Shown piece by piece: positions 45,711-57,703 of a stretch of 64,000 nt of DNA; within the stretch, counting starts at the first letter, position 1, and each line of letters opens with the position of its first letter. This stretch comes from Calendula officinalis (taxonomy: Eukaryota; Streptophyta; Magnoliopsida; Asterales; Asteraceae). Position numbers and translations under genes: made by a program. The notes under the pieces were generated by a model. It saw only the letters and a list, made by a program, of their open reading frames with translations. It was not told where the DNA came from and did no database searches. Location: contig OY970830.1 in assembly GCA_963853835.1 (NCBI GenBank), forward strand, positions 45,263,966 to 45,327,965. Reading direction: 5' to 3'.

Positions 45711-47455
45711 TCGTGGGCGTGAAACGGACACCCGAGCTGAAAGTTATGAATGTTTTAGTATAACACCTTTTGTCACACAATCTTGGATATTGAAGAGTTC
45801 GGGCCGAAGAGGGATGTTCGGGCCGAAGTGGTGTTCGGGCCGAAGTGGGAAGTGGTGTTCGGGCCGAAGTGGTGTTCGGGCCGAAGTTCGGTGTTCGGGC
45901 CGAGGATGATGTTCGGGCCGAGGTTGAAGTTTGGGCCGAGGTCGGAGTTCGGGCCGAGGTTGAAGTTCGGGCCGGGAACAGTGAAGAGTTCGGGCCGAAC
46001 TTGTTCTTGGCAGTGACGAACGAACCAACTATTTTGGTTACTCGTGGGCGTGAAATGGACACCCGAGCTGAAAGTTATGAATGTTTTAGTATAGCACCTT
46101 TTGTCACACAATCTTGGATATTGAAGAGTTCGGGCCGAAGAGGGATGTTCGGGCCGAAGTCGTGTTCGGGCCGAAGTGGGATGTTCGGGCCGAAGTGGTG
46201 TTCGGGCCGAAGTTCGGTGTTCGGGCCGAGGATGATGTTCGGGCCGAGGTTGAAGTTCGGGCCGAGGTCGGAGTTCGGGCCGAGGTTGAAGTTCGGGCCG
46301 AGGTTGAAGTTCGGGCCGAGGTTGAAGTTCGGGCCGAAAATGAAGTTCGGGCCGGGAACAGTTCGGGCCGAACTTGTTCTTGGCAGTGACGAACGAACCA
46401 GCTATTTTGGTTACTCGTGGGCGTGAAACGGACACCCGAGCTGAAAGTTATGAATGTTTTAGTATAACACCTTTTGTCACACAATCTTGGATATTGAAGA
46501 GTTCGGGCCGAAGAGGGATGTTCGGGCCGAAGTGGTGTTCGGGCCGAAGTGGGAAGTGGTGTTCGGGCCGAAGTGGTGTTCGGGCCGAAGTTCGGTGTTC
46601 GGGCCGAGGATGATGTTCGGGCCGAGGTCGGAGTTCGGGCCGAGGTTGAAGTTCGGGCCGAGGTTGAAGTTCGGGCCGGGAACAGTGAAGAGTTTGGGCC
46701 GAACTTGTTCTTGGCAGTGACGAACGAACCAGCTATTTTGGTTACTCGTGGGCGTGAAACGGACACCCGAGCTGAAAGTTATGAATGTTTTAGTATAACA
46801 CCTTTTGTCACACAATCTTGGATATTGAAGAGTTCGGGCCGAAGAGGGATGTTCGGGCCGAAGTGGTGTTCGGGCCGAAGTGGGAAGTGGTGTTCGGGCC
46901 GAAGTGGTGTTCGGGCCGAAGTTCGGTGTTCGGGCCGAGGATGATGTTCGGGCCGAGGTTGAAGTTCGGGCCGAGGTCGGAGTTCGGGCCGAGGTTGAAG
47001 TTCGGGCCGAGGTTGAAGTTCGGGCTGGGAACAGTGAAGAGTTCGGGCCGAACTTGTTCTTGGCAGTGACGAACGAACCAGCTATTTTGGTTACTCGTGG
47101 GCGTGAAACGGACACCCGAGCTGAAAGTTATGAATGTTTTAGTATAACACCTTTTGTCACACAATATTGGATATTGAAGAGTTCGGGCCGAAGAGGGATG
47201 TTCGGGCCGAAGTGGTGTTCGGGCCGAAGTGGGATGTTCGGGCCGAAGTGGTATTCGGGCCGAAGTGGTGTTCGGGCCGAAGTTCGGTGTTCGGGCCGAG
47301 GATGATGTTCGGGCCGAGGTTGAAGTTCGGGCTGAGGTCGGAGTTCGGGCCGAGGTTGAAGTTCGGGCCGAGGTTGAAGTTCGGGCCGGGAACAGTGAAG
47401 AGTTCGGGCCGAACTTATTCTTGGCAGTGACGAACGAACCAGCTATTTTGGTTAC
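45711..47455 (+). repeat. Domain G, copy G3 (5 units, 1,745 bp)
   Basis: Units start at 45711, 46042, 46415, 46746 and 47095 (331, 373, 331, 349, 361 bp). The 373-bp unit at 46042 is the leftmost with the seven-base loss in GGGAACAGTGAAGAGTTC (read as GGGAACAGTTC at about 46356). Its left neighbour has ATGGACACCC. This copy lacks the first 361-bp unit and the 361+361 pair of G4. Confidence 0.9.
46042..46414 (+). repeat. 373-bp unit type with a 7-bp deletion (first of six copies)
   Basis: This type is a 380-bp architecture minus seven bases: the normal AACAGTGAAGAGTTCGGG reads AACAGTTCGGG. Copies start at 46042, 48148, 50976, 51349, 54177 and 54881. The last four also share GGGATCTTCGGG. A seven-base loss shifts any reading frame, yet the type spread to six copies within about 9 kb. 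Confidence 0.9.
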
Positions 47456-50283
47456 TCGTGGGCGTGAAACGGACACCCGAGCTGAAAGTTATGAATGTTT
47501 TAGTATAGCACCTTTTGTCACACAATCTTGGATATTGAAGAGTTCGGGCCGAAGAGGGATGTTCGGGCCGAAGTCGTGTTCGGGCCGAAGTGGGATGTTT
47601 GGGCCGAAGTGGTGTTCGGGCCGAAGTTCGGTGTTCGGGCCGAGGATGATGTTCGGGCCGAGGTTGAAGTTCGGGTCGAGGGCGGAGTTCGAGCCGAGGT
47701 TGAAGTTCGGGCCGAGGTTGAAGTTCGGGCCGAAATGAAGTTCGGGCCGGTAACAGTGAAGAGTTCGGGCCGAACTTGTTCTTGGCAGTGACGAACGAAC
47801 CAGCTATTTTGGTTACTCGTAGGCGTGAAACGGACACCCGAGCTGAAAGTTATTAGTGTTTTAGTATAACACCTTTTGTTACACAATCTTGGATATTGAA
47901 GAGTTCGGGCCGAAGAGGGATGTTCGGGCCGAAGTGGTGTTCGGGCCGAAGTGGGAAGTGGTGTTCGGGCCGAAGTGGTGTTCGGGCCGAAGTTCGGTGT
48001 TCGGGCCGAGGATGATGTTCGGGCCGAGGTTGAAGTTCGGGCCGAGGTCGGAGTTCGGGCCGAGGTTGAAGTTCGGGCCGGGAACAGTGAAGAGTTCGGG
48101 CCGAACTTGTTCTTGGCAGTGACGAACGAACCAACTATTTTGGTTACTCGTGGGCGTGAAATGGACACCCGAGCTGAAAGTTATGAATGTTTTAGTATAG
48201 CACCTTTTGTCACACAATCTTGGATATTGAAGAGTTCGGGCCGAAGAGGGATGTTCGGGCCGAAGTCGTGTTCGGGCCGAAGTGGGATGTTCGGGCCGAA
48301 GTGGTGTTCGGGCCGAAGTTCGGTGTTCGGGCCGAGGATGATGTTCGGGCCGAGGTTGAAGTTCGGGCCGAGGTCGGAGTTCGGGCCGAGGTTGAAGTTC
48401 GGGCCGAGGTTGAAGTTCGGGCCGAGGTTGAAGTTCGGGCCGAAAATGAAGTTCGGGCCGGGAACAGTTCGGGCCGAACTTGTTCTTGGCAGTGACGAAC
48501 GAAACAGCTATTTTGGTTACTCGTGGGTGTGAAACGGACACCCGAGCTGAAAGTTATGAATGTTTTAGTATAACACCTTTTGTCACACAATCTTGGATAT
48601 TGAAGAGTTCGGGCCGAAGAGGGATGTTCGGGCCGAAGTGGTGTTCGGGCCGAAGTGGGAAGTGTTGTTCGGGCCGAAGTGGTGTTCGGGCCGAAGTTCG
48701 GTGTTCGGGCCGAGGATGATGTTCGGGCCGAGGTCGGAGTTCGGGCCGAGGTTGAAGTTCGGGCCGAGGTTGAAGTTCGGGCCGGGAACAGTGAAGAGTT
48801 TGGGCCGAACTTGTTCTTGGCAGTGACGAACGAACCAGCTATTTTGGTTACTCGTGGGCGTGAAACGGACACCCGAGCTGAAAGTTATGAATGTTTTAGT
48901 ATAACACCTTTTGTCACACAATATTGGATATTGAAGAGTTCGGGCCGAAAAGGGATGTTCGGGCCGAAGTGGTGTTCGGGCCGAAGTGGGATGTTCGGGC
49001 CGAAGTGGTGTTCGGGCCGAAGTGGTGTTCGGGCCGAAGTTCGGTGTTCGGGCCGAGGATGATGTTCGGGCCGAGGTTGAAGTTCGGGCCGAGGTCGGAG
49101 TTCGGGCCGAGGTTGAAGTTCGGGCCGAGGTTGAAGTTCGGGCCGGGAACAGTGAAGAGTTCGGGCCGAACTTATTCTTGGCAGTGACGAACGAACCAGC
49201 TATTTTGGTTACTCGTGGGCGTGAAACGGACACCCGAGCTGAAAGTTATGAATGTTTTAGTATAGCACCTTTTGTCACACAATCTTGGATATTGAAGAGG
49301 TCGGGCCGAAGAGGGATGTTCGGGCCGAAGTGTGTTCGGGCCGAAGTGGGATGTTCGGGCCTAAGTGGTGTTCGGGCCGAAGTTCGGTGTTCGGGCCGAG
49401 GATGATGTTCGGGCCGAGGTTGAAGTTCGGGCCGAGGTCGGAGTTCGAGCCGAGGTTGAAGTTCGGGCCGAGGTTGAAGTTCGGGCCGAAAATGAAGTTC
49501 GGGCCGGTAACAGTGAATAGTTCGGGCCGAACTTGTTCTTGGCAGTGACAAACGAACCAGCTATTTTGGTTACTCGTGGGCGTGAAACGGACACCCGAGC
49601 TGAAAGTTATGAATGTTTTAGTATAACACCTTTTGTCACACAATCTTGGATATTGAAGAGTTCGGGCCGAAGAGGGATGTTCGGGCCGAAGTGGTGTTCG
49701 GGCCGAAGTGGGAAGTGGTGTTCGGGCCGAAGTGGTGTTCGGGCCGAAGTTCGGTGTTCGGGCCGAGGATGATGTTCGGGCCGAGGTTGAAGTTCGGGCC
49801 GAGGTCGGAGTTCGGGCCGAGGTTGAAGTTCGGGCCGAGGTTGAAGTTCGGGCTGGGAACAGTGAAGAGTTCGGGCCGAACTTGTTCTTGGCAGTGACGA
49901 ACGAACCAGCTATTTTGGTTACTCGTGGGCGTGAAACGGACACCCGAGCTGAAAGTTATGAATGTTTTAGTATAACACCTTTTGTCACACAATATTGGAT
50001 ATTGAAGAGTTCGGGCCGAAGAGGGATGTTCGGGCCGAAGTGGTGTTCGGGCCGAAGTGGGATGTTCGGGCCGAAGTGGTGTTCGGGCCGAAGTGGTGTT
50101 CGGGCCGAAGTTCGGTGTTCGGGCCGAGGATGATGTTCGGGCCGAGGTTGAAGTTCGGGCTGAGGTCGGAGTTCGGGCCGAGGTTGAAGTTCGGGCCGAG
50201 GTTGAAGTTCGGGCCGGGAACAGTGAAGAGTTCGGGCCGAACTTATTCTTGGCAGTGACGAACGAACCAGCTATTTTGGTTAC
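47456..50283 (+). repeat. Domain G, HOR copy G4 (8 units, 2,828 bp)
   Basis: Units start at 47456, 47817, 48148, 48521, 48852, 49213, 49574 and 49923 (361, 331, 373, 331, 361, 361, 349, 361 bp). Private changes include TTATTAGTG and TTTTGTTACAC near 47850-47885, GAAACAGC near 48503 and GAAGAGGTCGGG near 49295. Unit 49213 has lost one base in GAAGTGTGTTCG and has GTGAATAGTTC; both recur in G5 at +3,201 bp. Confidence 0.92.
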
Positions 50284-53200
50284 TCGTGGGCGTGAAACGG
50301 ACACCCGAGCTGAAAGTTATGAATGTTTTAGTATAGCACCTTTTGTCACACAATCTTGGATATTGAAGAGTTCGGGCCGAAGAGGGATGTTCGGGCCGAA
50401 GTCGTGTTCGGGCCGAAGTGGGATGTTCGGGCCGAAGTGGTGTTCGGGCCGAAGTTCGGTGTTCGGGCCGAGGATGATGTTCGGGCCGAGGTTGAAGTTC
50501 GGGTCGAGGGCGGAGTTCGAGCCGAGGTTGAAGTTCGGGCCGAGGTTGAAGTTCGGGCCGAAATGAAGTTCGGGCCGGTAACAGTGAAGAGTTCGGGCCG
50601 AACTTGTTCTTGGCAGTGACGAACGAACCAGCTATTTTGGTTACTCGTAGGCGTGAAACGGACACCGGAGCTGAAAGTTATGAGTGTTTTAGTATAACAC
50701 CTTTTGTCACACAATCTTGGATATTGAAGAGTTCGGGCCGAAGAGGGATGTTCGGGCCGAAGTGGTGTTCGGGCCGAAGTGGGAAGTGGTGTTCGGGCCG
50801 AAGTGGTGTTCGGGCCGAAGTTCGGTGTTCGGGCCGAGGATGATGTTCGGGCCGAGGTTGAAGTTCGGGCCGAGGTCGGAGTTCGGGCCGAGGTTGAAGT
50901 TCCGGCCGGGAACAGTGAAGAGTTCGGACCGAACTTGTTCTTGGCAGTGACGAACGAACCAGCTATTTTGGTTACTCGTGGGCGTGAAATGGACTCCCGA
51001 GCTGAAAGTTATGAATGTTTTAGTATAGCACCTTTTGTCACACAATCTTGGATATTGAAGAGTTCGGGCCGAAGAGGGATGTTCGGGCCGAAGTCGTGTT
51101 CGGGCCGAAGTGGGATCTTCGGGCCGAAGTGGTGTTCGGGCCGAAGTTCGGTGTTCGGGCCGAGGATGATGTTCGGGCCGAGGTTGAAGTTCGGGCCGAG
51201 GTCGGAGTTCGGGCCGAGGTTGAAGTTCGGGCCGAGGTTGAAGTTCGGGCCGAGGTTGAAGTTCGGGCCGAAAATGAAGTTCGGGCCGGGAACAGTTCGG
51301 GCCGAACTTGTTCTTGGCAGTGACGAACGAACCAGCTATTTTGGTTACTCGTGGGCGTGAAATGGACACCCGAGCTGAAAGTTATGAATGTTTTAGTATA
51401 GCACCTTTTGTCACACAATCTTGGATATTGAAGAGTTCGGGCCGAAGAGGGATGTTCGGGCCGAAGTCGTGTTCGGGCCGAAGTGGGATCTTCGGGCCGA
51501 AGTGGTGTTCGGGCCGAAGTTCGGTGTTCGGGCCGAGGATGATGATCGGGCCGAGGTTGAAGTTCGGGCCGAGGTCGGAGTTCGGGCCGAGGTTGAAGTT
51601 CGGGCCGAGGTTGAAGTTCGGGCCAAGGTTGAAGTTCGGGCCGAAAATGAAGTTCGGGCCGGGAACAGTTCGGGCCGAACTTGTTCTTGGCAGTGACGAA
51701 CGAACCAGCTATTTTGGTTACTCGTGGGCGTGAAACGGACACCCGAGCTGAAAGTTATGAATGTTTTATTATAACACCTTTTGTCACACAATCTTGGATA
51801 TTGAAGAGTTCGGGCCGAAGAGGGATGTTCGGGCCGAAGTGGTGTTCGGGCCGAAGTGGGAAGTGGTGTTCGGGCCGAAGTGGTGTTCGGGCCGAAGTTC
51901 GGTGTTCGGGCCGAGGATGATGTTCGGGCCGAGGTCGGAGTTCGGGCCGAGGTTGAAGTTCGGGCCGAGGTTGAAGTTCGGGCCGGGAACAGTGAAGAGT
52001 TCGGGCCGAACTTGTTCTTGGCAGTGACGAACGAACCAGCTATTTTGGTTACTCGTGGGCGTGAAACGGACACCCGAGCTGAAAGTTATGAATGTTTTAG
52101 TATAACACCTTTTGTCACACAATATTGGATATTGAAGAGTTCGGGCCGAAAAGGGATGTTCGGGCCGAAGTGGTGTTCGGGCCGAAGTGGGATGTTCGGG
52201 CCGAAGTGGTGTTCGGGCCGAAGTGGTGTTCGGGCCGAAGTTCGGTGTTCGGGCCGAGGATGATGTTCGGGCCGAGGTTGAAGTTCGGGCCGAGGTCGGA
52301 GTTCGGGCCGAGGTTGAAGTTCGGGCCGAGGTTGAAGTTCGGGCCGGGAACAGTGAAGAGTTCGGGCCGAACTTATTCTTGGCAGTGACGAACGAACCAG
52401 CTATTTTGGTTACTCGTGGGCGTGAAACGGACACCCGAGCTGAAAGTTATGAATGTTTTAGTATAGCACCTTTTGTCACACAATCTTGGATATTGAAGAG
52501 TTCGGGCCGAAGAGGGATGTTCGGGCCGAAGTGTGTTCGGGCCGAAGTGGGATGTTCGGGCCTAAGTGGTGTTCGGGCCGAAGTTCGGTGTTCGGGCCGA
52601 GGATGATGTTCGGGCCGAGGTTGAAGTTCGGGCCGAGGTCGGAGTTCGAGCCGAGGTTGAAGTTCGGGCCGAGGTTGAAGTTCGGGCCGAAAATGAAGTT
52701 CGGGCCGGTAACAGTGAATAGTTCGGGCCGAACTTGTTCTTGGCAGTGACGAACGAACCAGCTATTTTGGTTACTCGTGGGCGTGAAACGGACACCCGAG
52801 CTGAAAGTTATGAATGTTTTAGTATAACACCTTTTGTCACACAATCTTGGATATTGAAGAGTTCGGGCCGAAGAGGGATGTTCGGGCCGAAGTGGTGTTC
52901 GGGCCGAAGTGGGAAGTGGTGTTCGGGCCGAAGTGGTGTTCGGGCCGAAGTTCGGTGTTCGGGCCGAGGATGATGTTCGGGCCGAGGTTGAAGTTCGGGC
53001 CGAGGTCGGAGTTCGGGCCGAGGTTGAAGTTCGGGCCGAGGTTGAAGTTCGGGCTGGGAACAGTGAAGAGTTCGGGCCGAACTTGTTCTTGGCAGTGACG
53101 AACGAACCAGCTATTTTGGTTACTCGTGGGCGTGAAACGGACACCCGAGCTGAAAGTTATGAATGTTTTAGTATAACACCTTTTGTCACACAATATTGGA

Positions 53201-53484
53201 TATTGAAGAGTTCGGGCCGAAGAGGGATGTTCGGGCCGAAGTGGTGTTCGGGCCGAAGTGGGATGTTCGGGCCGAAGTGGTGTTCGGGCCGAAGTGGTGT
53301 TCGGGCCGAAGTTCGGTGTTCGGGCCGAGGATGATGTTCGGGCCGAGGTTGAAGTTCGGGCTGAGGTCGGAGTTCGGGCCGAGGTTGAAGTTCGGGCCGA
53401 GGTTGAAGTTCGGGCCGGGAACAGTGAAGAGTTCGGGCCGAACTTATTCTTGGCAGTGACGAACGAACCAGCTATTTTGGTTAC
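50284..53484 (+). repeat. Domain G, HOR copy G5 (9 units, 3,201 bp)
   Basis: Units start at 50284, 50645, 50976, 51349, 51722, 52053, 52414, 52775 and 53124 (361, 331, 373, 373, 331, 361, 361, 349, 361 bp). It equals G4 plus one extra 373-bp unit: 50976 and 51349 are a tandem pair, both with GGGATCTTCGGG and the seven-base loss. The second unit of the HOR starts ACACCGGAGC, shared with G6. Confidence 0.93.
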
Positions 53485-56289
53485 TCGTGGGCGTGAAACG
53501 GACACCCGAGCTGAAAGTTATGAATGTTTTAGTATAGCACCTTTTGTCACACAATCTTGGATATTGAAGAGTTCGGGCCGAAGAGGGATGTTCGGGCCGA
53601 TGTCGTGTTCGGGCCGAAGTGGGATGTTCGGGCCGAAGTGGTGTTCGGGCCGAAGTTCGGTGTTCGGGCCGAGGATGATGTTCGGGCCGAGGTTGAAGTT
53701 CGGGTCGAGGGCGGAGTTCGAACCGAGGTTGAAGTTCGGGCCGAGGTTGAAGTTCGGGCCGAAATGAAGTTCGGGCCGGTAACAGTGAAGAGTTCGGGCC
53801 GAACTTGTTCTTGGCAGTGACGAACGAACCAGCTATTTTGGTTACTCGTAGGCGTGAAACGGACACCGGAGCTGAAAGTTATGAGTGTTTTAGTATAACA
53901 CCTTTTGTCACACAATCTTGGATATTGAAGAGTTCGGGCCGAAGAGGGATGTTCGGGCCGAAGTGGTGTTCGGGCCGAAGTGGGAAGTGGTGTTCGGGCC
54001 GAAGTGGTGTTCGGGCCGAAGTTCGGTGTTCGGGCCGAGGATGATGTTCGGGCCGAGGTTGAAGTTCGGGCCGAGGTCGGAGTTCGGGCCGAGGTTGAAG
54101 TTCCGGCCGGGAACAGTGAAGAGTTCGGACCGAACTTGTTCTTGGCAGTGACGAACGAACCAGCTATTTTGGTTACTCGTGGGCGTGAAATGGACACCCG
54201 AGCTGAAAGTTATGAATGTTTTAGTATAGCACCTTTTGTCACACAATCTTGGATATTGAAGAGTTCGGGCCGAAGAGGGATGTTCGGGCCGAAGTCGTGT
54301 TCGGGCCGAAGTGGGATCTTCGGGCCGAAGTGGTGTTCGGGCCGAAGTTCGGTGTTCGGGCCGAGGATGATGTTCGGGCCGAGGTTGAAGTTCGGGCCGA
54401 GGTCGGAGTTCAGGCCGAGGTTGAAGTTCGGGCCGAGGTTGAAGTTCGGGCCGAGGTTGAAGTTCGGGCCGAAAATGAAGTTCGGGCCGGGAACAGTTCG
54501 GGCCGAACTTGTTCTTGGCAGTGACGAACGAACCAGCTATTTTGGTTACTCGTGGGCGTGAAACGGACACCCGAGCTGAAAGTTATGAATGTTTTAGTAT
54601 AACACCTTTTGTCACACAATCTTGGATATTGAAGAGTTCGGGCCGAAGAGGGATGTTCGGGCCGAAGTGGTGTTCGGGCCGAAGTGGGAAGTGGTGTTCG
54701 GGCCGAAGTGGTGTTCGGGCCGAAGTTCGGTGTTCGGGCCGAGGATGATGTTCGGGCCGAGGTTGAAGTTCGGGCCGAGGTCGGAGTTCGGGCCGAGGTT
54801 GAAGTTCCGGCCGGGAACAGTGAAGAGTTCGGACCGAACTTGTTCTTGGCAGTGACGAACGAACCAGCTATTTTGGTTACTCGTGGGCGTGAAATGGACA
54901 CCCGAGCTGAAAGTTATGAATGTTTTAGTATAGCACCTTTTGTCACACAATCTTGGATATTGAAGAGTTCGGGCCGAAGAGGGATGTTCGGGCCGAAGTC
55001 GTGTTCGGGCCGAAGTGGGATCTTCGGGCCGAAGTGGTGTTCGGGCCGAAGTTCGGTGTTCGGGCCGAGGATGATGTTCGGGCCGAGGTTGAAGTTCGGG
55101 CCGAGGTCGGAGTTCGGGCCGAGGTTGAAGTTCGGGCCGAGGTTGAAGTTCGGGCCGAGGTTGAAGTTCGGGCCGAAAATGAAGTTCGGGCCGGGAACAG
55201 TTCGGGCCGAACTTGTTCTTGGCAGTGACGAACGAACCAGCTATTTTGGTTACTCGTGGGCGTGAAACGGACACCCGAGCTGAAAGTTATGAATGTTTTA
55301 GTATAACACCTTTTGTCACACAATCTTGGATATTGAAGAGTTCGGGCCGAAGAGGGATGTTCGGGCCGAAGTGGTGTTCGGGCCGAAGTGGGAAGTGGTG
55401 TTCGGGCCGAAGTGGTGTTCGGGCCGAAGTTCGGTGTTCGGGCCGAGGATGATGTTCGGGCCGAGGTCGGAGTTCGGGCCGAGGTTGAAGTTCGGGCCGA
55501 GGTTGAAGTTCGGGCCGGGAACAGTGAAGAGTTCGGGCCGAACTTGTTCTTGGCAGTGACGAACGAACCAGCTATTTTGGTTACTCGTGGGCGTGAAACG
55601 GACACCCGAGCTGAAAGTTATGAATGTTTTAGTATAACACCTTTTGTCACACAATATTGGATATTGAAGAGTTCGGGCCGAAAAGGGATGTTCGGGCCGA
55701 AGTGGTGTTCGGGCCGAAGTGGGATGTTCGGGCCGAAGTGGTGTTCGGGCCGAAGTGGTGTTCGGGCCGAAGTTCGGTGTTCGGGCCGAGGATGATGTTC
55801 GGGCCGAAGTTGAAGTTCGGGCCGAGGTAGGAGTTCGGGCCGAGGTTGAAGTTCGGGCGGAGGTTGAAGTTCGGGCCGGGAACAGTGAAGAGTTCGGGCC
55901 GAACTTATTCTTGGCAGTGACGAACGAACCAGCTATTTTGGTTACTCATGGGCGTGAAACGGACACCCGAGCTGAAAGTTATGAATGTTTTAGTATAGCA
56001 CCTTTTGTCACACAATCTTGGATATTGAAGAGTTCGGGCCGAAGAGGGATGTTCGGGCCGAAGTCGTGTTCGGGCCGAAGTGGGATGTTCGGGCCTAAGT
56101 TGTGTTCGGGCCGAAGTTCGGTGTTCGGGCCGAGGATGATGTTCGGGCCGAGGTTGAAGTTCGGGCCGAGGTCGGAGTTCGGGCCGAGGTTGAAGTTCGG
56201 GCCGAAAATGAAGTTCGGGCCGGTAACAGTGAAGAGTTCGGGCCGAACTTGTTCTTGGCAGTGACGAACGAACCAACTATTTTGGTTAC
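53485..56289 (+). repeat. Domain G, HOR copy G6 (8 units, 2,805 bp)
   Basis: Units start at 53485, 53846, 54177, 54550, 54881, 55254, 55585 and 55946 (361, 331, 373, 331, 373, 331, 361, 344 bp). Here the 331+373 pair is duplicated as a 704-bp block (53846 to 54550 to 55254), unlike the single-unit duplication in G5. Private changes: TTCGGGCCGATGTCG near 53594, GAACCGAGG near 53720, and a run of differences after 55800 (CCGAAGTTGAAG, GGTAGGAG, GGGCGGAGG, CTCATGGGCG) before domain H. Confidence 0.92.
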
Positions 56290-57703
56290 TCGTGGGCGTG
56301 AAACGGACACCCGAGCTGAAAGTTATGAATGTTTTAGTATAACACCTTTTGTCACACAATCTTGGATATTGAAGAGTTCGGGCCGAAGAGGGATGTTCGG
56401 GCCGAAGTGGTGTTCGGGCCGAAGTGGGAAGTGGTGTTCGGGCCGAAGTGGTGTTCGGGCCGAAGTTCGGTGTTCGGGCCGAGGATGATGTTCGGGCCGA
56501 GGTCGGAGTTCGGGCCGAGGTTGAAGTTCGGGCCGGGAACAGTGAAGAGTTCGGGCCGAACTTGTTCTTGGCAGTGACGAACGAACCAGCTATTTTGGTT
56601 ACTCGTGGGCGTGAAACGGACACCCGAGCTGAAAGTTATGAATGTTTTAGTATAACACCTTTTGTCACACAATATTGGATATTGAAGAGTTCGGGCCGAA
56701 GAGGGATGTTCGGGCCGAAGTGGTGTTCGGGCCGAAGTGGGATGTTCGGGCCGAAGTGGTGTTCGGGCCGAAGTGGTGTTCGGGCCGAAGTTCGGTGTTC
56801 GGGACGAGGATGATGTTCGGGCCGAGGTTGAAGTTCGGGCCGAGGTCGGAGTTTGAGCCGAGGTTGAAGTTCGGGCCGAGGTTGAAGTTCGGGCCGAAAA
56901 TGAAGTTCGGGCCGGTAACAGTGAAGAGTTCGGGCCGAACTTGTTCTTGGAAGTGACGAACGAACTAGCTATTTTGGTTACTCGTGGGCGTGAAACGGAC
57001 ACACGAGCTGAAAGTTATGAATGATTTAGTATAACACCTTTTGTCACACAATCTTGGATATTGAAGAGTTCGGGCCGAAGAGGGATGTTCGGGCCGAAGT
57101 GGTGTTCGGGCCGAAGTGGTGTTCGGGCCGAAGTTCGGTGTTCGGGCCGAGGATGATGTTCGGGCCGAGGTTGAAGTTCGGGCCGAGGTCGGAGTTCGGG
57201 CCGAGGTTGAAGTTCGGGCCGAGGTTGAAGTTCGGACCGGGAACAGTGAAGAGTTCGGGCCGAACTTGTTCTTGGCAGTGACGAACGATCCAGCTATTTT
57301 GGTTACTCGTGGGCGTGAAACGGACACTCGAGCTGAAAGTTATGAATGTTTTAGTATAACACCTTTTGTCACACAATATTGGATATTGAAGAGTTCGGGC
57401 CGAAGAGGGATGTTCGGGCCGAAGTGGTGTTCGGGCCGAAGTGGGATGTTCGGGCCGAAGTGGTGTTCGGGCCGAAGTGGTGTTCGGGCCGAAGTTCGGT
57501 GTTCGGGCCGAGGATGATGTTCGGGCCGAGGTTGAAGTTCGGGCCGAGGTCGGAGTTCGGGCCGAGGTTGCAGTTCGGGCCGAGGTTGAAGTTCCGGCCG
57601 ACAATGATCTTCGGGCCGAAAATGAAGTTCGGGCCGGGAATAGTGAAGAGTTCGGGCCGAACTTGTTCTTGGCAGTGACGAACGATCCAGCTATTTTGGT
57701 TAC
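56290..57703 (+). repeat. Domain H, left units (313, 379, 325, 397 bp)
   Basis: Units start at 56290, 56603, 56982 and 57307. The 313-bp unit is a short form with only one GGTTGAAG 18-mer before the GGGAACAG subrepeat. The 379-bp unit has private GTTTGAGCC, TTGGAAGTG and GAACTAGC changes. The 325-bp unit has ACACACGAGC and ATGATTTAG in the core. The 397-bp unit (GGGAATAGTG, GACGAACGATCC) has close relatives at 28335 and 61355. Confidence 0.88.
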
